A stretch of DNA of 64,000 bases. Source: Xanthostigma xanthostigma. Taxonomy: Eukaryota > Arthropoda > Insecta > Raphidioptera > Raphidiidae. The notes under the pieces were generated by a model. The model had not been told where the DNA came from and did no database searches. It saw only the letters and a list, made by a program, of their open reading frames with translations. The position numbers and the translations under genes were made by a program. This document shows, piece after piece, positions 54,350 to 64,000 of the stretch (position 1 is its first letter; the number at the start of each line of letters is the position of its first letter). Location of the stretch: NCBI GenBank assembly GCA_963575645.1, contig OY754465.1, positions 46,836,401-46,900,400 on the forward strand. The letters are read 5' to 3'.

Positions 54350-55565
54350 ATTATTTTTTTATGTTTTCTTTTTACAATTATACCGCTTTTACTTCTGTAA
54401 AAAACTTCTATTAGACTTCTATAAAAAAAAAATTGGGGTTGCCATTTAAAATTTAGGAGTTACTTCCTGTCCTCCCCCCAAAAGGGAACCTCCTTGAGAG
54501 GAATTTTTGTGACAGAAAAATACATTACAACGAGTTAGGCAACTTTCAATCGCAACATTTTTCAAAAAAACTTAATCTCTGAGATATTTAGTCGTCTCGG
54601 GTCTTTTGCAACATTCTGTAAAAAGAAAAGATTGGCAACTTTATTAATATAAGTACGAGCGGCTACGCACGCGATTAAAATGAAACAATATAATTATAAC
54701 TTTTCCCGCGGATATAAACTTAAAATCGTATTTGTTACGAAATTTATCCCACGTATTTTTGGGTTAAAATGTAGCCTAAATCACTCTTGGCATAACCCTT
54801 TACCAGTCTGTGAAGTGCCATCACAATTGGTTCAGGCGTTTCGAAGAATAGCCCGGACAGACAAACATTTTAAGAACGATCCTTTGCGTTTTAAAAGCTA
54901 GCAAATAACCGTGTGAGCTTAAAAAGTGACAGTTATTTCCATATTAAAGACATATACTTCACTTTTATTTATATATAGGTACCGATTAACTAAAAATGTC
55001 CGAGTGTTTGAAGTGAAAGATAACGCAAATTATTTTCAAACATATAAAAATGTTCAGAGTCAGTTAAAACAATATTGAAATTAGTTTTGAAGTGAATAAA
55101 AAGTTAAAAAGTTGCATGCACTACATTTGAAACATTCTTTTTAGAACCATTTTCAACCTTTCCCATTTAAAGCGTTTTTTATTGTTCTGTTTTGTAAAAC
55201 GTAAATGCAGTAGGTATATACAGTAGGTACAATTTTTGTTAGTCTCTTCATTACTCGAACAATGGATTCATCTGATCATGCAGCCGTTTTGAATTAATTG
55301 AGTACGACTATTTAATTATATTATTATGAGCAGCATTACTGAATTCATGCTGGCTAGTTTTTTAATATTGTCTAACATTCCAAGGGGAGGTTCTTTGTAT
55401 AAAAATAGGAAAAAAATTCCTATGAACGTATGTCTGGAAACGATTCGTTTCCGAGGTTAAATGTTTTTTTGTCCCTGGAACTTTTGTCGTATCTCGCTTC
55501 GTTTTCAAAACTAAAAATATTAACACTTATTTATTCCAGCTGTTAATACACAGTGAGCAAATAAT
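54350..55565. other. No gene recognised
   Basis: AT-rich. A 73-codon frame at 54680-54901 lies in a repeat-like 'aaattt..cccacgtatttttggg' context without a domain. Confidence 0.3.
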
Positions 55566-55696
55566 AGTATATTGTGCGACTAGTGAGAGAAGGAGAAGAT
55601 TCCATGAGCGTGAAATTTGCCGCACGAGCGCAGCGAGTGCGGTAAAACACACGCGAGTGGAATATTCTCCTTCGATCAATAGTCGCACATAATACT
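55566..55696. mobile_element. Fold-back hairpin element, 131 bp
   Basis: GTGCGACTAGTGAGAGAAGG ... TTGCCGCAC at the left returns as GTGCGGTAAAAC ... CCTTCGATCAATAGTCGCAC at the right, around CGAGCGCAGCGA. The stem has several mismatches. Confidence 0.75.
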
Positions 55697-56037
55697 TTAT
55701 TCAACTAGCAGGAGTAATATGTAATCGGGGCCCTGATAAAAGAGGGAAAAATAATAAATCACTTCATTGATTGACGTACCACCGTCAGTGTATACACAAG
55801 ATTGCCATGATTTCGCTGAATTGCGATGCTGTTTTCATATAAGTATACAATACCGCCTACCACGTTCCTATTGGTCCAGAAGCTACTTGCAGTTTTTTTC
55901 ATTATTTAGCGCTTGGGCTTGCTACTGAGTTTCTATTGGTCCAGAAAATTCATTATTACACTAGTGAAGTAATATATTATTTCTCCCACGTTTAGCAGGG
56001 CCCCGAAATTACATATTACTCACGCGTGTTGAATAAA
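55697..56037. mobile_element. MITE with inverted ends of about 75 bp
   Basis: TTTATTCAACTAGCAGGAGT and AATATGTAATCGGGGCCCTG at the left are mirrored by CAGGGCCCCGAAATTACATA and ACTCACGCGTGTTGAATAAA at the right. It directly abuts the hairpin at 55566-55696, and the two may be one compound element. Confidence 0.78.
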
Positions 56038-56290
56038 ATTATTTATGATAATTTATTTAAGTAATATAAACGAAGCGAAATACGACAAAAATTCCAGGGA
56101 TAAAATTTATATTTTTTCTCGGAAATGGATCGGTTCCGGGTGCATAATCATAGGACCTTTTTTCTTATTTTTATCCAAATAATTTCCACTTAGAACTTTT
56201 CGCAATATTAAAGAGCTACCAGCTATCAGCTGTACCCAATTTTCCAAAAACATGTTTTTTGTAACTTTTCACAGAAAAATGCTTAATTTT

Positions 56291-57187
56291 TTGACGTGAT
56301 AACGTCTTATAAATTGATGAATCACCAATCTTATAAATTGATAAAACACCGACTGCATGCATGAAAAAGTGTAACGTAACGTTCCTAACGTTCGTAACGC
56401 GTAACGCGTAACGTTCCGCCTGACCCTGTGCGTGCTTTTTGCTAATTTTTCGCTCAATTTAAATCAGATCGGTTTGAAACCAGTCTTAAACGAAAGAGGA
56501 GAACATTTTACATAGATTTCGTATAACAGAATTTGCCTAAACAGTTTTTTTATACAAATTTATATAGAAAAATAGCTGTATAAATGCAACATGAAAACGG
56601 CTGCATTTCTAATGTTTTCAATTTTTTGACATTAGTATTTTGTGAAATGCAACGCCTTCTAAGTTAAGTATTGGAATAACTAATTATTATTAGAACATAA
56701 TACTTTGACAGTTGCAAACGTCACTTTTGACATTTCTTATCATTCCGACACCAAGGATAAGCGGATTGAAACCAAATTTTGGGAGGTTGTTTGATATGCA
56801 AATATGAAGTGGCCTATTGTTTTTGGGGAACATCGGCGCATGCGTAAAAGAATATATCTTTTATAATGATGTTTTATATAATAATAATATAGTTTTTAAA
56901 ACGGTTTTTACTCTATCTATTTTTACTAGAAATTTTTGTAAATTTTTTGGGGAAAATCGGCGCATGCGCAAAAGAGATACATGCCATAGTTGTTTTTTAT
57001 ATAATAATAGTGTACTTTTTATAGTGTTTTATTATTCTACTTAATAAAATTTACCTAAATTTGAAGCGAAAGATGCAATATCATAGATTCGAATTATTAT
57101 AATTATTATATAAATTTAGGTTATGTATTACGGAATACGTTATCACGTAAAACTATCGTCCGTAAACCGGCTTTACAGACAACCAAT
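56291..57187 (-). repeat. Unclassified 'TTGGTTGTCTG' family, longest copy (6)
   Basis: In reverse orientation: TTGACGTGATAACGTCTTAT at the left and GTCTGTAAAGCCGGTTTACG (reverse) at the right. It includes the common interior segment and two units of the CGGCGCATGCG minisatellite, plus TTCGAATTATTATAATTATT shared with copy 4. It links the short copies to the long interspersed form. Confidence 0.8.
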
Positions 57188-58439
57188 TTTTTTTAACATA
57201 AATACATCTGATCAGTTATTTTTTAATCTCATTTTCGTGTTAGAGAATTTATTTTTAAAATAAAAATATAATAAACAAAATACAATATAAATGAGGATTC
57301 AAATAAATACTAGGGCCTCTTGGGTTTTTGCCTGTGTTGAAGTGAGAGAAATTGCTTAGAGAACCAGCGGTTTCCAAATTGTATATTTTAGGGACTAGGA
57401 GCGCCATGTTTGATTAAAAGTTTTCGACATTTTTGAGACAAACAATAATTAAGAAAAATAGTAAAAATAAAAGAAACAGTCTAATATTGGAAACAATATA
57501 TGAATTTTGCGAAATTTGAACCTTTGAACTCACTGAACTTATCACATAATATGTAGGTGTCACTTGATTAATAGCTTAAATTTAAGGGAAATAAGAAGAA
57601 AGTTTTTTTTTTTGTAAATTTCAAACTATTTAAAAAATATATACCTAAATAGGACATAGATATACCTATAGTAAAAATTAAGTAGGTAGCTTAAAATAAT
57701 TGTATCCGTGATTAAATCTCATATGATTTGATGTAGTTCTTCAAGATTTATTCGGCTTATCAAAATTTATCAGTATAGTTATTTATACTAAATTTAGATA
57801 ATTCAATTTGTCAAAGTCTAAACAGTCAATTTGTCATTGTGAATGACGTCAGTTAGTTTTCAAAATCTAATAAAGCCTACTTTTATTTAATTTAAATTTA
57901 GATAATATTTCCATTAAAATTTTACCGTGTTTACGTGAACTTTTTCTCCGTGTATATTTTTCGGATACACCTTGTACACATGACGGCCATCTATCGGGTT
58001 GGATGTCTACTTCACAATCAACATTCCCTTGTGCTCCGGACTTCGGAGACCCGCAGGGCCAAAAGGACGTAAAAGTGACATTTTTATGACTATATGATTG
58101 TCCAATTTCCAGACTGGCTTCTGCATCATATATATTCGACTTGATGTAGGTTCCGTGTTTGTATAATCAACGGTCACAAAACCAGAAACGCACGGGACAC
58201 TATGTACATAGTTTTGAAATAATTTGAGAAAATCAGAGGTTCCAGTTTATTGTTAAAAATAGTAATGACATGAAAATGTCCACTGATATTTGACATAGAA
58301 AATTCTGACAGCTGATTGCTTTAAAAAAAAAATGCCAGCCAATTGAGCGACGGGGCCATTCCAACTTCAAAATGGTATAGTATAATAAAGAAAATAAAAT
58401 TTCTGAGGCGACGCGGGTAATGACTGTTAGTTTGTGAGC
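57188..58439. other. No gene recognised
   Basis: AT-rich. A small GC-rich patch near 58030-58070 (CTTCGGAGACCCGCAGGGCC) has no frame of note. Confidence 0.3.
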
Positions 58440-58935
58440 TCGACACAAGTCAAACGGATGAGCGGATTCAAACCAAATTTTGGGATGATGTTTGGTATGC
58501 AAATATGAAGAGCCCTGTTATTTTTGATGAAAATCAGCGTATGCGCAAAAGAGATATATGTTATAATGGTATTTTTTATATAATAATGGTATGCTTTTCA
58601 TACCGGCTTATTATTCTATTTATTTCCTAAAGAAAATTTCGTAAAAAAAATTTTCTAAACTTTATTGTTTGGGAAATATTTTGAAAATAAAAAAAATCAG
58701 CTGTTCTTTTGTTTTGTAGATCTGTCAGAAATAAACTAGTTAAGCATGCTTTGATTAATTTTTACATGACGTGAACACATTATGTAGGTAATCATGGCAA
58801 CGAATAGCAAAAATCATATTGAATACTAGCCATTACCGACGTCACCTCACGCGATATCATAAGTTTTGTTTCATTTATTATACTAAATCGAATGTCAATA
58901 CTTTTTGAGTCGGAATGGTCACGCGACCAATTTAT
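58440..58935 (+). repeat. Interspersed repeat, uninterrupted copy (empty site for the Tc1-like element)
   Basis: It matches 35140-35429 and then 35951-36150 without the 521 bp between them. The junction reads AACTAGTTAAGCATGCTTTG at 58733-58752. It also holds one unit of the GCGTATGCGCAAAAGAGATA minisatellite. Confidence 0.8.
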
Positions 58936-60145
58936 TGGATTTTTTTCTAATAGGCTTGTCGAATTTCTTTGTTTTCAAGTTCAAAAAATTATGAGCTTCT
59001 TCACAATAATTTTAAGTTCAAAAAAAAAAATATCAACGGAAATGTTTACATTAATTTTAAAAAGAAAAACAATCTTCACTCTCGTAACCCCAGAATCATG
59101 TCAGTTTTTGTTCTGTCACATAGAGGAATACAGAAAAATTGAAAAAGAATAAAAAAAATTGTACACAGGACATATAATAAATGGACTGTATGATTGCGAG
59201 AAATTCTTGACTATAGTCCGTATTAAGAATATTGATGGCCAGTTGTCATATGATGTAAAACATAACCAATAAAAAACGTAAGTTATGGCTGACATATATA
59301 TATGTATGGCTATATATGAACACAGAGATATATGTAAAGCTAAGTCTGACCGTGAAGTACAAGTTATATGATCCTTAAAATGTGAACATACTACAAAATA
59401 AATGGTCACAATATTTCACAATATGTATTAAATAAACAGACACCGACTGACCTTAAAAACGCGACGTCACAAAACAGGAAACTCCAACGTTTCAGTGATA
59501 AACAATGCTGCAAGACCTGAACTAAAATTACAAAGATCGTTGAAATTGTTCATCAATATTTACACAGAACCAAAAAGTTACGAACGTTTTTCGAAATATT
59601 CTTAGTTTCTCAGCCAACTGCCAATTGCACATACCGCTAAACTAGCGGTATGTGCTTTATTATCGCTTTGTGCGTCAGAGCTGACTTTCGTTCATATAAG
59701 AAGTTATATCTAAGTTAATTTCACACGAAATCCATTCAAATTGAAGCTTTTTGAAAAGAGGAGATTCTAATCTATAAAATAGAACCATTTTCAAATCAAT
59801 TCGAGTTCATAAATACTATTAAAATTGTAATTGAAAATCACAAACAGCAGTTGTCGGTTGGTCTGTACGTATGTACGTACGTACGTACGTCACGACTCTA
59901 CAGATCGCAATTTTGGTCGGATTGCCTTGGGTTATATTTTATTCACTTTGTTTACTATCAGACCAGAACCCTATTTAAATTCACTAAAATGTGTTCAGTA
60001 GTTTAATTTTTATAAACAGTTTTATTTTATTATTTTTGACAGTTAATAGTTTAAAAAAACAAAATATAATAATTGTTGTGTAAATATAATGTAATCCATA
60101 AAACAAGTGCTACACTTCTATACCGTGATAACACCACTACACGTA
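58936..60145. other. No gene recognised; one perfect hairpin and a (GTAC)n run
   Basis: GCACATACCGCT, loop AAACT and its exact reverse complement lie at 59627-59655. GTAC/GTACGTAC tetranucleotide repeats lie near 59867-59890. Frames on both strands at 58892-59409 have no domain. Confidence 0.4.
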
Positions 60146-60221
60146 TTAGGCCGCCGTGCCGTAATGGTTATGCCGTTGGATCCCTAAGGGCAAGGTCCTG
60201 GGTTCGATTCCTTACGAAATC
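60146..60221 (+). repeat. tRNA-like SINE head or tRNA pseudogene
   Basis: GCCGTAATGGTTATGCCG resembles an A box and GGGTTCGATTCC a B box, followed within 10 bp by a long T-run that would stop Pol III. The T stem and the acceptor stem do not pair well. It differs from the other tRNA-like units. Confidence 0.5.
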
Positions 60222-61009
60222 ATTGATTTTTTTCTTTTTTTTTTCTTTTTATTTTGTTTTATTTTATTCCACTTGATATTAATTATATATTATATTATGT
60301 ATAGTTCTTAATTTTTTTTTATTTTTGCAAACTTAAAAAAAATATTTTTTCAATTTTTAATTATTTATTTCTTTAAATTTTTAAATCTTTTTAAATTTAT
60401 TAAAAATATTTTTTAATTGTTATTTTTTTATCATACAGTGGAAAACTTGCGGGATGTGCACTTTTGGTTTTGCCAACTATTTTTATCATACTCCGCCAAT
60501 GTACGTATGTCGGTTGTGCAGCATCACGCTAATGTGGATGAGAGGTGTAGTGGATATCTTACAATCCTACCCACAATCTGCCTATATTTGTTCATATATT
60601 TTTCAATTTTACCAATTCAACTTCACAAATGGGTACCTAATAATTTAGGTTAAAATTATCTTCTTAATTTTTTTTTTCAAAATTTATTGTTTTAAGATTC
60701 CCCGAGTCCAAAAAACATATTTTTGGAACAAGTCGGATCTAAATTAAATTTTGGTAAGATGTTTGACATGTAAATATGAAAAGCCCTATTGTTTTTTCGG
60801 AAAATCGATATTATGTGCTGCAATTTTATTTTTCTATTATAATGGTAGGCATACCTACTTGTCGTAACTATTTATTTTATTCATGTTTGCAAGGTTTAAA
60901 AAAAAATTTCTCTGTGTGTGTAACCAGTTTTTCTTGTATAGTGTGTACTGTAAAATACACAGTCTCTTTTTTTCATACTTACAATGACATTGGTTTTCAA
61001 TTGACTTTA
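60222..61009. other. No gene recognised; fragment of the common repeat at 60690-60830
   Basis: TCCAAAAAACATATTTTTGGA and AGATGTTTGACATGTAAATA (short phrases) match the repeat near 35085-35190. Short frames run through T-tracts. Confidence 0.35.
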
Positions 61010-61170
61010 AAAAAGAGGAGGTAATAATGTTATATTCGACGTATATATATTTTCAGCCATAACTTTTCAAGGAGTTAACCGATTTGAAAAATTTTGATGC
61101 CATTTTGTTCAAAATATTTCCAGATTGGTACCATGAAATTTTTATAAAAATCGGTTCAGTCGTTTTTAAC
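61010..61170 (+). repeat. Lepidopteran-type repeat fragment
   Basis: ACTTTAAAAAAGAGGAGGTA and ACTTTTCAAGGAGTTAACCG are variants of phrases at 18125 and 2360-2490. Confidence 0.5.
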
Positions 61171-62034
61171 TTACTTCCTCGCATTTGTGAATCGATTTTG
61201 ATGAATCTTTTTCCATTTAACATACCGTTTTTATTTAGTCTAGTAAACTCTTAGGGAAGAAGGCGATTTATAACATGCAGGCTACCACCAAAAATAATAA
61301 AAAACTTTTAAAAAAATGAACCTCCTTTAAAACGGGTTACTAAAAAGCGTAAAATAACAACATTTTGAGGTCGGTGCCGATTTTATTACTATCACGTTTT
61401 ATCTACTTATATTAAAAGTATGTTATTTTACGTATTTTTGTAACCCGTTTTGAAAGAGGAACAATTTTTTTTATATTCCAGGTACACACTTTTTCAGTAC
61501 GACAATCAATTCACGCATAACTTATCAAATAAAAAGTACAAAGGGACTGTTAACGAAGGCAACGCTGAAAGTTTTTTTTCAATGAATAAGACAATCATGT
61601 TTTGTATTATTTTGATTTGGTTATATCAATGGCCATTAATTTCTCTATGCTATAACTGTACGTGTTTTATATAAGTATTATGCAATATCTTCGCTAGTTA
61701 TTTTTGTAGCTCAAACGCATATCTGGTTTCCATCTAGCAATATATCACAGACGAACGTTTCAAGTGAAGTAGTATAGCTCGAATAGCCAGTTTGATATAA
61801 TAAACGGGTCAGGGTGGAAAACGTTCTCGCTAACTAAAAATTGCATACACTCAAATCAATTATTGTAGAGGGTGTTCTTTACATTATGCAATAGTCAATT
61901 GTAATAACAAATGGTCTCCAAATGTTCTTCTCGATAAAGTAACTACATTTTTGCCCTTTGTTGCGATAATAAAATCAGCAATAATTATTATATGTCAGTT
62001 GCCATTTAAATCCAAATAAAGTTCGACAAAAACG
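61171..62034. other. No gene recognised
   Basis: GTAACCCGTTTTGAAAGAGG near 61440 inverts CCTTTAAAACGGGTTAC near 61323, so a decayed inverted-repeat element of about 130 bp may be present. Otherwise AT-rich. Confidence 0.3.
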
Positions 62035-62145
62035 TTCGAACGGACACAACATTCATCTCGGTAAACGGAAATGAACGTGCGTACTCATTCTCCCCTATTC
62101 GCTTTTTTGCACCCGGGAGACACCAGGTTGGACCGCTAGGTATTG
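62035..62145 (+). repeat. Short fragment of the 32546-32915 repeat
   Basis: GACACAACATTCATCTCGGT and GAACGTGCGTACTCATTC match 32808-32846, and the end (GACCGCTA) matches the 3' end of the repeat. Confidence 0.6.
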
Positions 62146-62269
62146 ATAAGCGACAGAGTGAACACGGCCACCGATTGCGCCTGGTTGGTGGCTTTAAACA
62201 TTTTTTTACAAGTTTGTAGTTCTATTTTTGCCTACTAAATAAAATCGCAAAATCGTTACTAAAGATGCT

Positions 62270-62650
62270 TAGAACCAGTCCATAATAGCCGTCGCGGGAC
62301 GCCTGGCAGTTGTGAAACTTAAATTTATACGAAATTCTAGTAACTAAAGTTCGCCCTGTCATGTAACTTACCAATATATTATAACAACGCACAGTAATTA
62401 TTATTTACCCACGCTAAACTAAATAAACATACAAAGAAGTTATATTTTATAATGCATCGCATACACATTACACACAGCAATCATTACGCGCTGTCATCTA
62501 ACGAAATACTAGTAACTAAAAAACGTTACGACGTATCATCACAATGTCGCGCCATCACAGCGTCGTGCCAAATGCACGTTTTTACTCTCATCCAAACGCG
62601 CTATCAAAACAATTACCAAAAATCTCGAATGGGGAGCAAATATCAACAAA
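62270..62650 (+). repeat. Interspersed repeat 'GTGGGACGCCTG' family, copy
   Basis: GCCGTCGCGGGACGCCTGGC at the left, GCGCTGTCATCTAACGAAAT in the middle and CACGTTTTTACTCTCATCCA near the right correspond to 7505-7915. Confidence 0.6.
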
Positions 62651-62844
62651 ATATATTAATCCCATGTTAAATTCCTATGTTCCAAGTTCAGTGGAACATC
62701 CTGTAGATAAATAGTGTACAAATAGTCAGAGATATATACATGCTGTTCAATTTCCGAATCCTCAAAGCGTATAATATAACGATCTATAAACTTGTATGTG
62801 TTATACAACGGATTATGTGTTTTTGTTGTCACTGATCCGTTCTC

Positions 62845-62915
62845 TTACATCTTCCCCGCGCCCCGACGCCGCCGACTTCAGCCGCCGCCGCCACCGACGT
62901 CTAGTAGCATGTACA
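62845..62915. other. GC-rich patch of unknown meaning
   Basis: CCCCGCGCCCCGACGCCGCC and GCCGCCGCCGCCACCGACG stand out from the AT-rich background and are open in one frame on each strand (minus: KSAASGRGEDVRERIS). A host exon or a short trinucleotide repeat are both possible. Confidence 0.3.
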
Positions 62916-63399
62916 AGTGTACAAGGATATGGATTCAATAACATTGTACTCTACTAATGGAACACTAATTTGCATAACAAACTTTACTTGCTAACACCAG
63001 GGATGAGATGACTTCTCCCAAAAGACCAAAACATTTGCCTGGAACCAAAGGAGATTGTTACGTAAATGCTACTAAACTATACAGTTACGGTGCTCTGATA
63101 GTCAGTGTTGTTCTGTGAGACCAATTTCTTGAGCACTTTCGAATAGAACTAAGTATCGACGAGTGTGAACCTGAAATTATAGACGTTAATTGAAAATTTG
63201 ACTGTCTATAAAATTGATCCTTAGAAATTTTTATACAATTAATTAAAAAAGGTTACAAAATTTTAAAGTTAAAAAAATCATTACGTTTTAATTTTCAAAA
63301 ATAAATTATTATTTATTTTTAACTTCTATACTTTTAAAGACAGTTATAGATCGCAGTAAATCAAATTTTTGAGAACATGACAAAAAGGAAAAAAAATGT
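62916..63399. other. No gene recognised
   Basis: AT-rich; the text near 63230-63320 recalls the block at 150-300 (both inverted), a possible old repeat pair. Confidence 0.3.
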
Positions 63400-64000
63400 T
63401 GACGCCGTCTGGTGAGGTATTTTTCATTTCTGAGTTGTGACTCATGAAAATAATAATTTTATGCAGCGTATGGCATTATTGTTATTGTTATTGAGTTTTG
63501 GGGGGTGGCTAAATAGGGGTAAATTTAATCGAAATCGGATGGCATTGATACACACTATTATTTGTACTTAGGACAGTATAAATTTCGAATGCCATCCGAT
63601 TTGAACAATTTTTAGTGTTTTTTTTTTACTTATTGTTGTAAAAATCGAAAAAAGGGTTTTTCGGCGACTTTGAGGGGTTGTTTCTCCGAAACTGCCCATC
63701 AGGATCGGATGGCAATATTTCCCAACGTTTGGTGGTGTCAATAAGTATGCTCAGTAATTTTGAAGCGGTTGCCTTTTCAGTTTTTTTTATTTTTTTTTTT
63801 ATTCGGTAGTGCAAAAACGGCCCGCGTGTTTCGGCTGGCAAAAAAAAATTATTATATAATTAGGGTATTTCCTTCAATGCAACCGCATTTTTATCCGGTT
63901 GCCTTTTCAAAAATTTTTCGATTTTGCCCCACCCCCATATCACCGCCCCTGTCTATTTGGGGTCACTTTGGCCGCAACCAGGGGGCTCTGTACCACTCAA
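63400..64000. repeat. Repeat region cut by the window end
   Basis: AATCGGATGGCATTGATAC and GAATGCCATCCGATTTGAAC form a loose inverted pair around 63570. GGTTGCCTTTTCA occurs at 63768 and 63898. The text continues to the last base. Confidence 0.5.

Overview
This is AT-rich nuclear DNA of an animal, most likely an insect and probably a moth or butterfly. The lineage call is inference. It rests on interspersed repeats I know from lepidopteran genomes, above all the 'GGGTTCCGTACCCGAAGGG ... CGAGTCCGACTCGCAC' element at 26612-28117 and the 'AACCGACxxxxAAAAxGGAGGAGGTTCTCAATTCG' element at 18125-18545. No complete host gene is visible. There is no intact tRNA or rRNA gene, no CRISPR array, no operon and no prokaryotic or viral gene block. 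The window reads as intergenic or intronic DNA filled by successive, often nested, transposon insertions.

The only long coding regions are two near-identical copies of a Penelope-like retroelement (PLE) polyprotein, at 9477-10817 (minus) and 10820-12151 (plus). Each carries the end of a reverse transcriptase (with YVDD) and a complete-looking C-terminal GIY-YIG endonuclease. The copies lie head-to-head around a 7-nt spacer, and the whole 3.2 kb unit is bracketed by one 13-bp direct repeat, so it looks like one insertion event. The same element family left a 39-bp insertion at 4163-4201 with a perfect 13-bp target duplication, and shorter palindromic insertions at 16504-17459, 36777-37124 and perhaps 31315-31438. 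Hammerhead-ribozyme-like motifs lie in most of these and in two other PLE-like fragments (30.9 kb and 38.9 kb). Together these loci suggest target-primed reverse transcription followed by fold-back copying of the cDNA.

Layout. 0-9 kb: repeat tails, an AT microsatellite inside an inverted repeat, two weak host-exon candidates, and a cluster of an unclassified repeat family (5.9-7.3 kb). 9.1-12.3 kb: the PLE palindrome. 13-19 kb: several inverted-repeat elements and a second PLE palindrome interrupted by a nested element. 21-26 kb: two hAT-like MITEs in the same target, a tandem repeat, and a 1 kb fold-back palindrome. 26-32 kb: a fold-back MITE with a nested lepidopteran-type element, plus an uninterrupted relative. 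35-39 kb: a Tc1/mariner-like deletion derivative whose empty site is preserved at 58.7 kb, a PLE palindrome, and more MITEs. 40-64 kb: scattered MITEs, tRNA-derived SINE-like units and long unannotated AT-rich stretches.

The elements do not form a pathway. What links them is insertion history, because nested copies and paired empty sites give their relative order.
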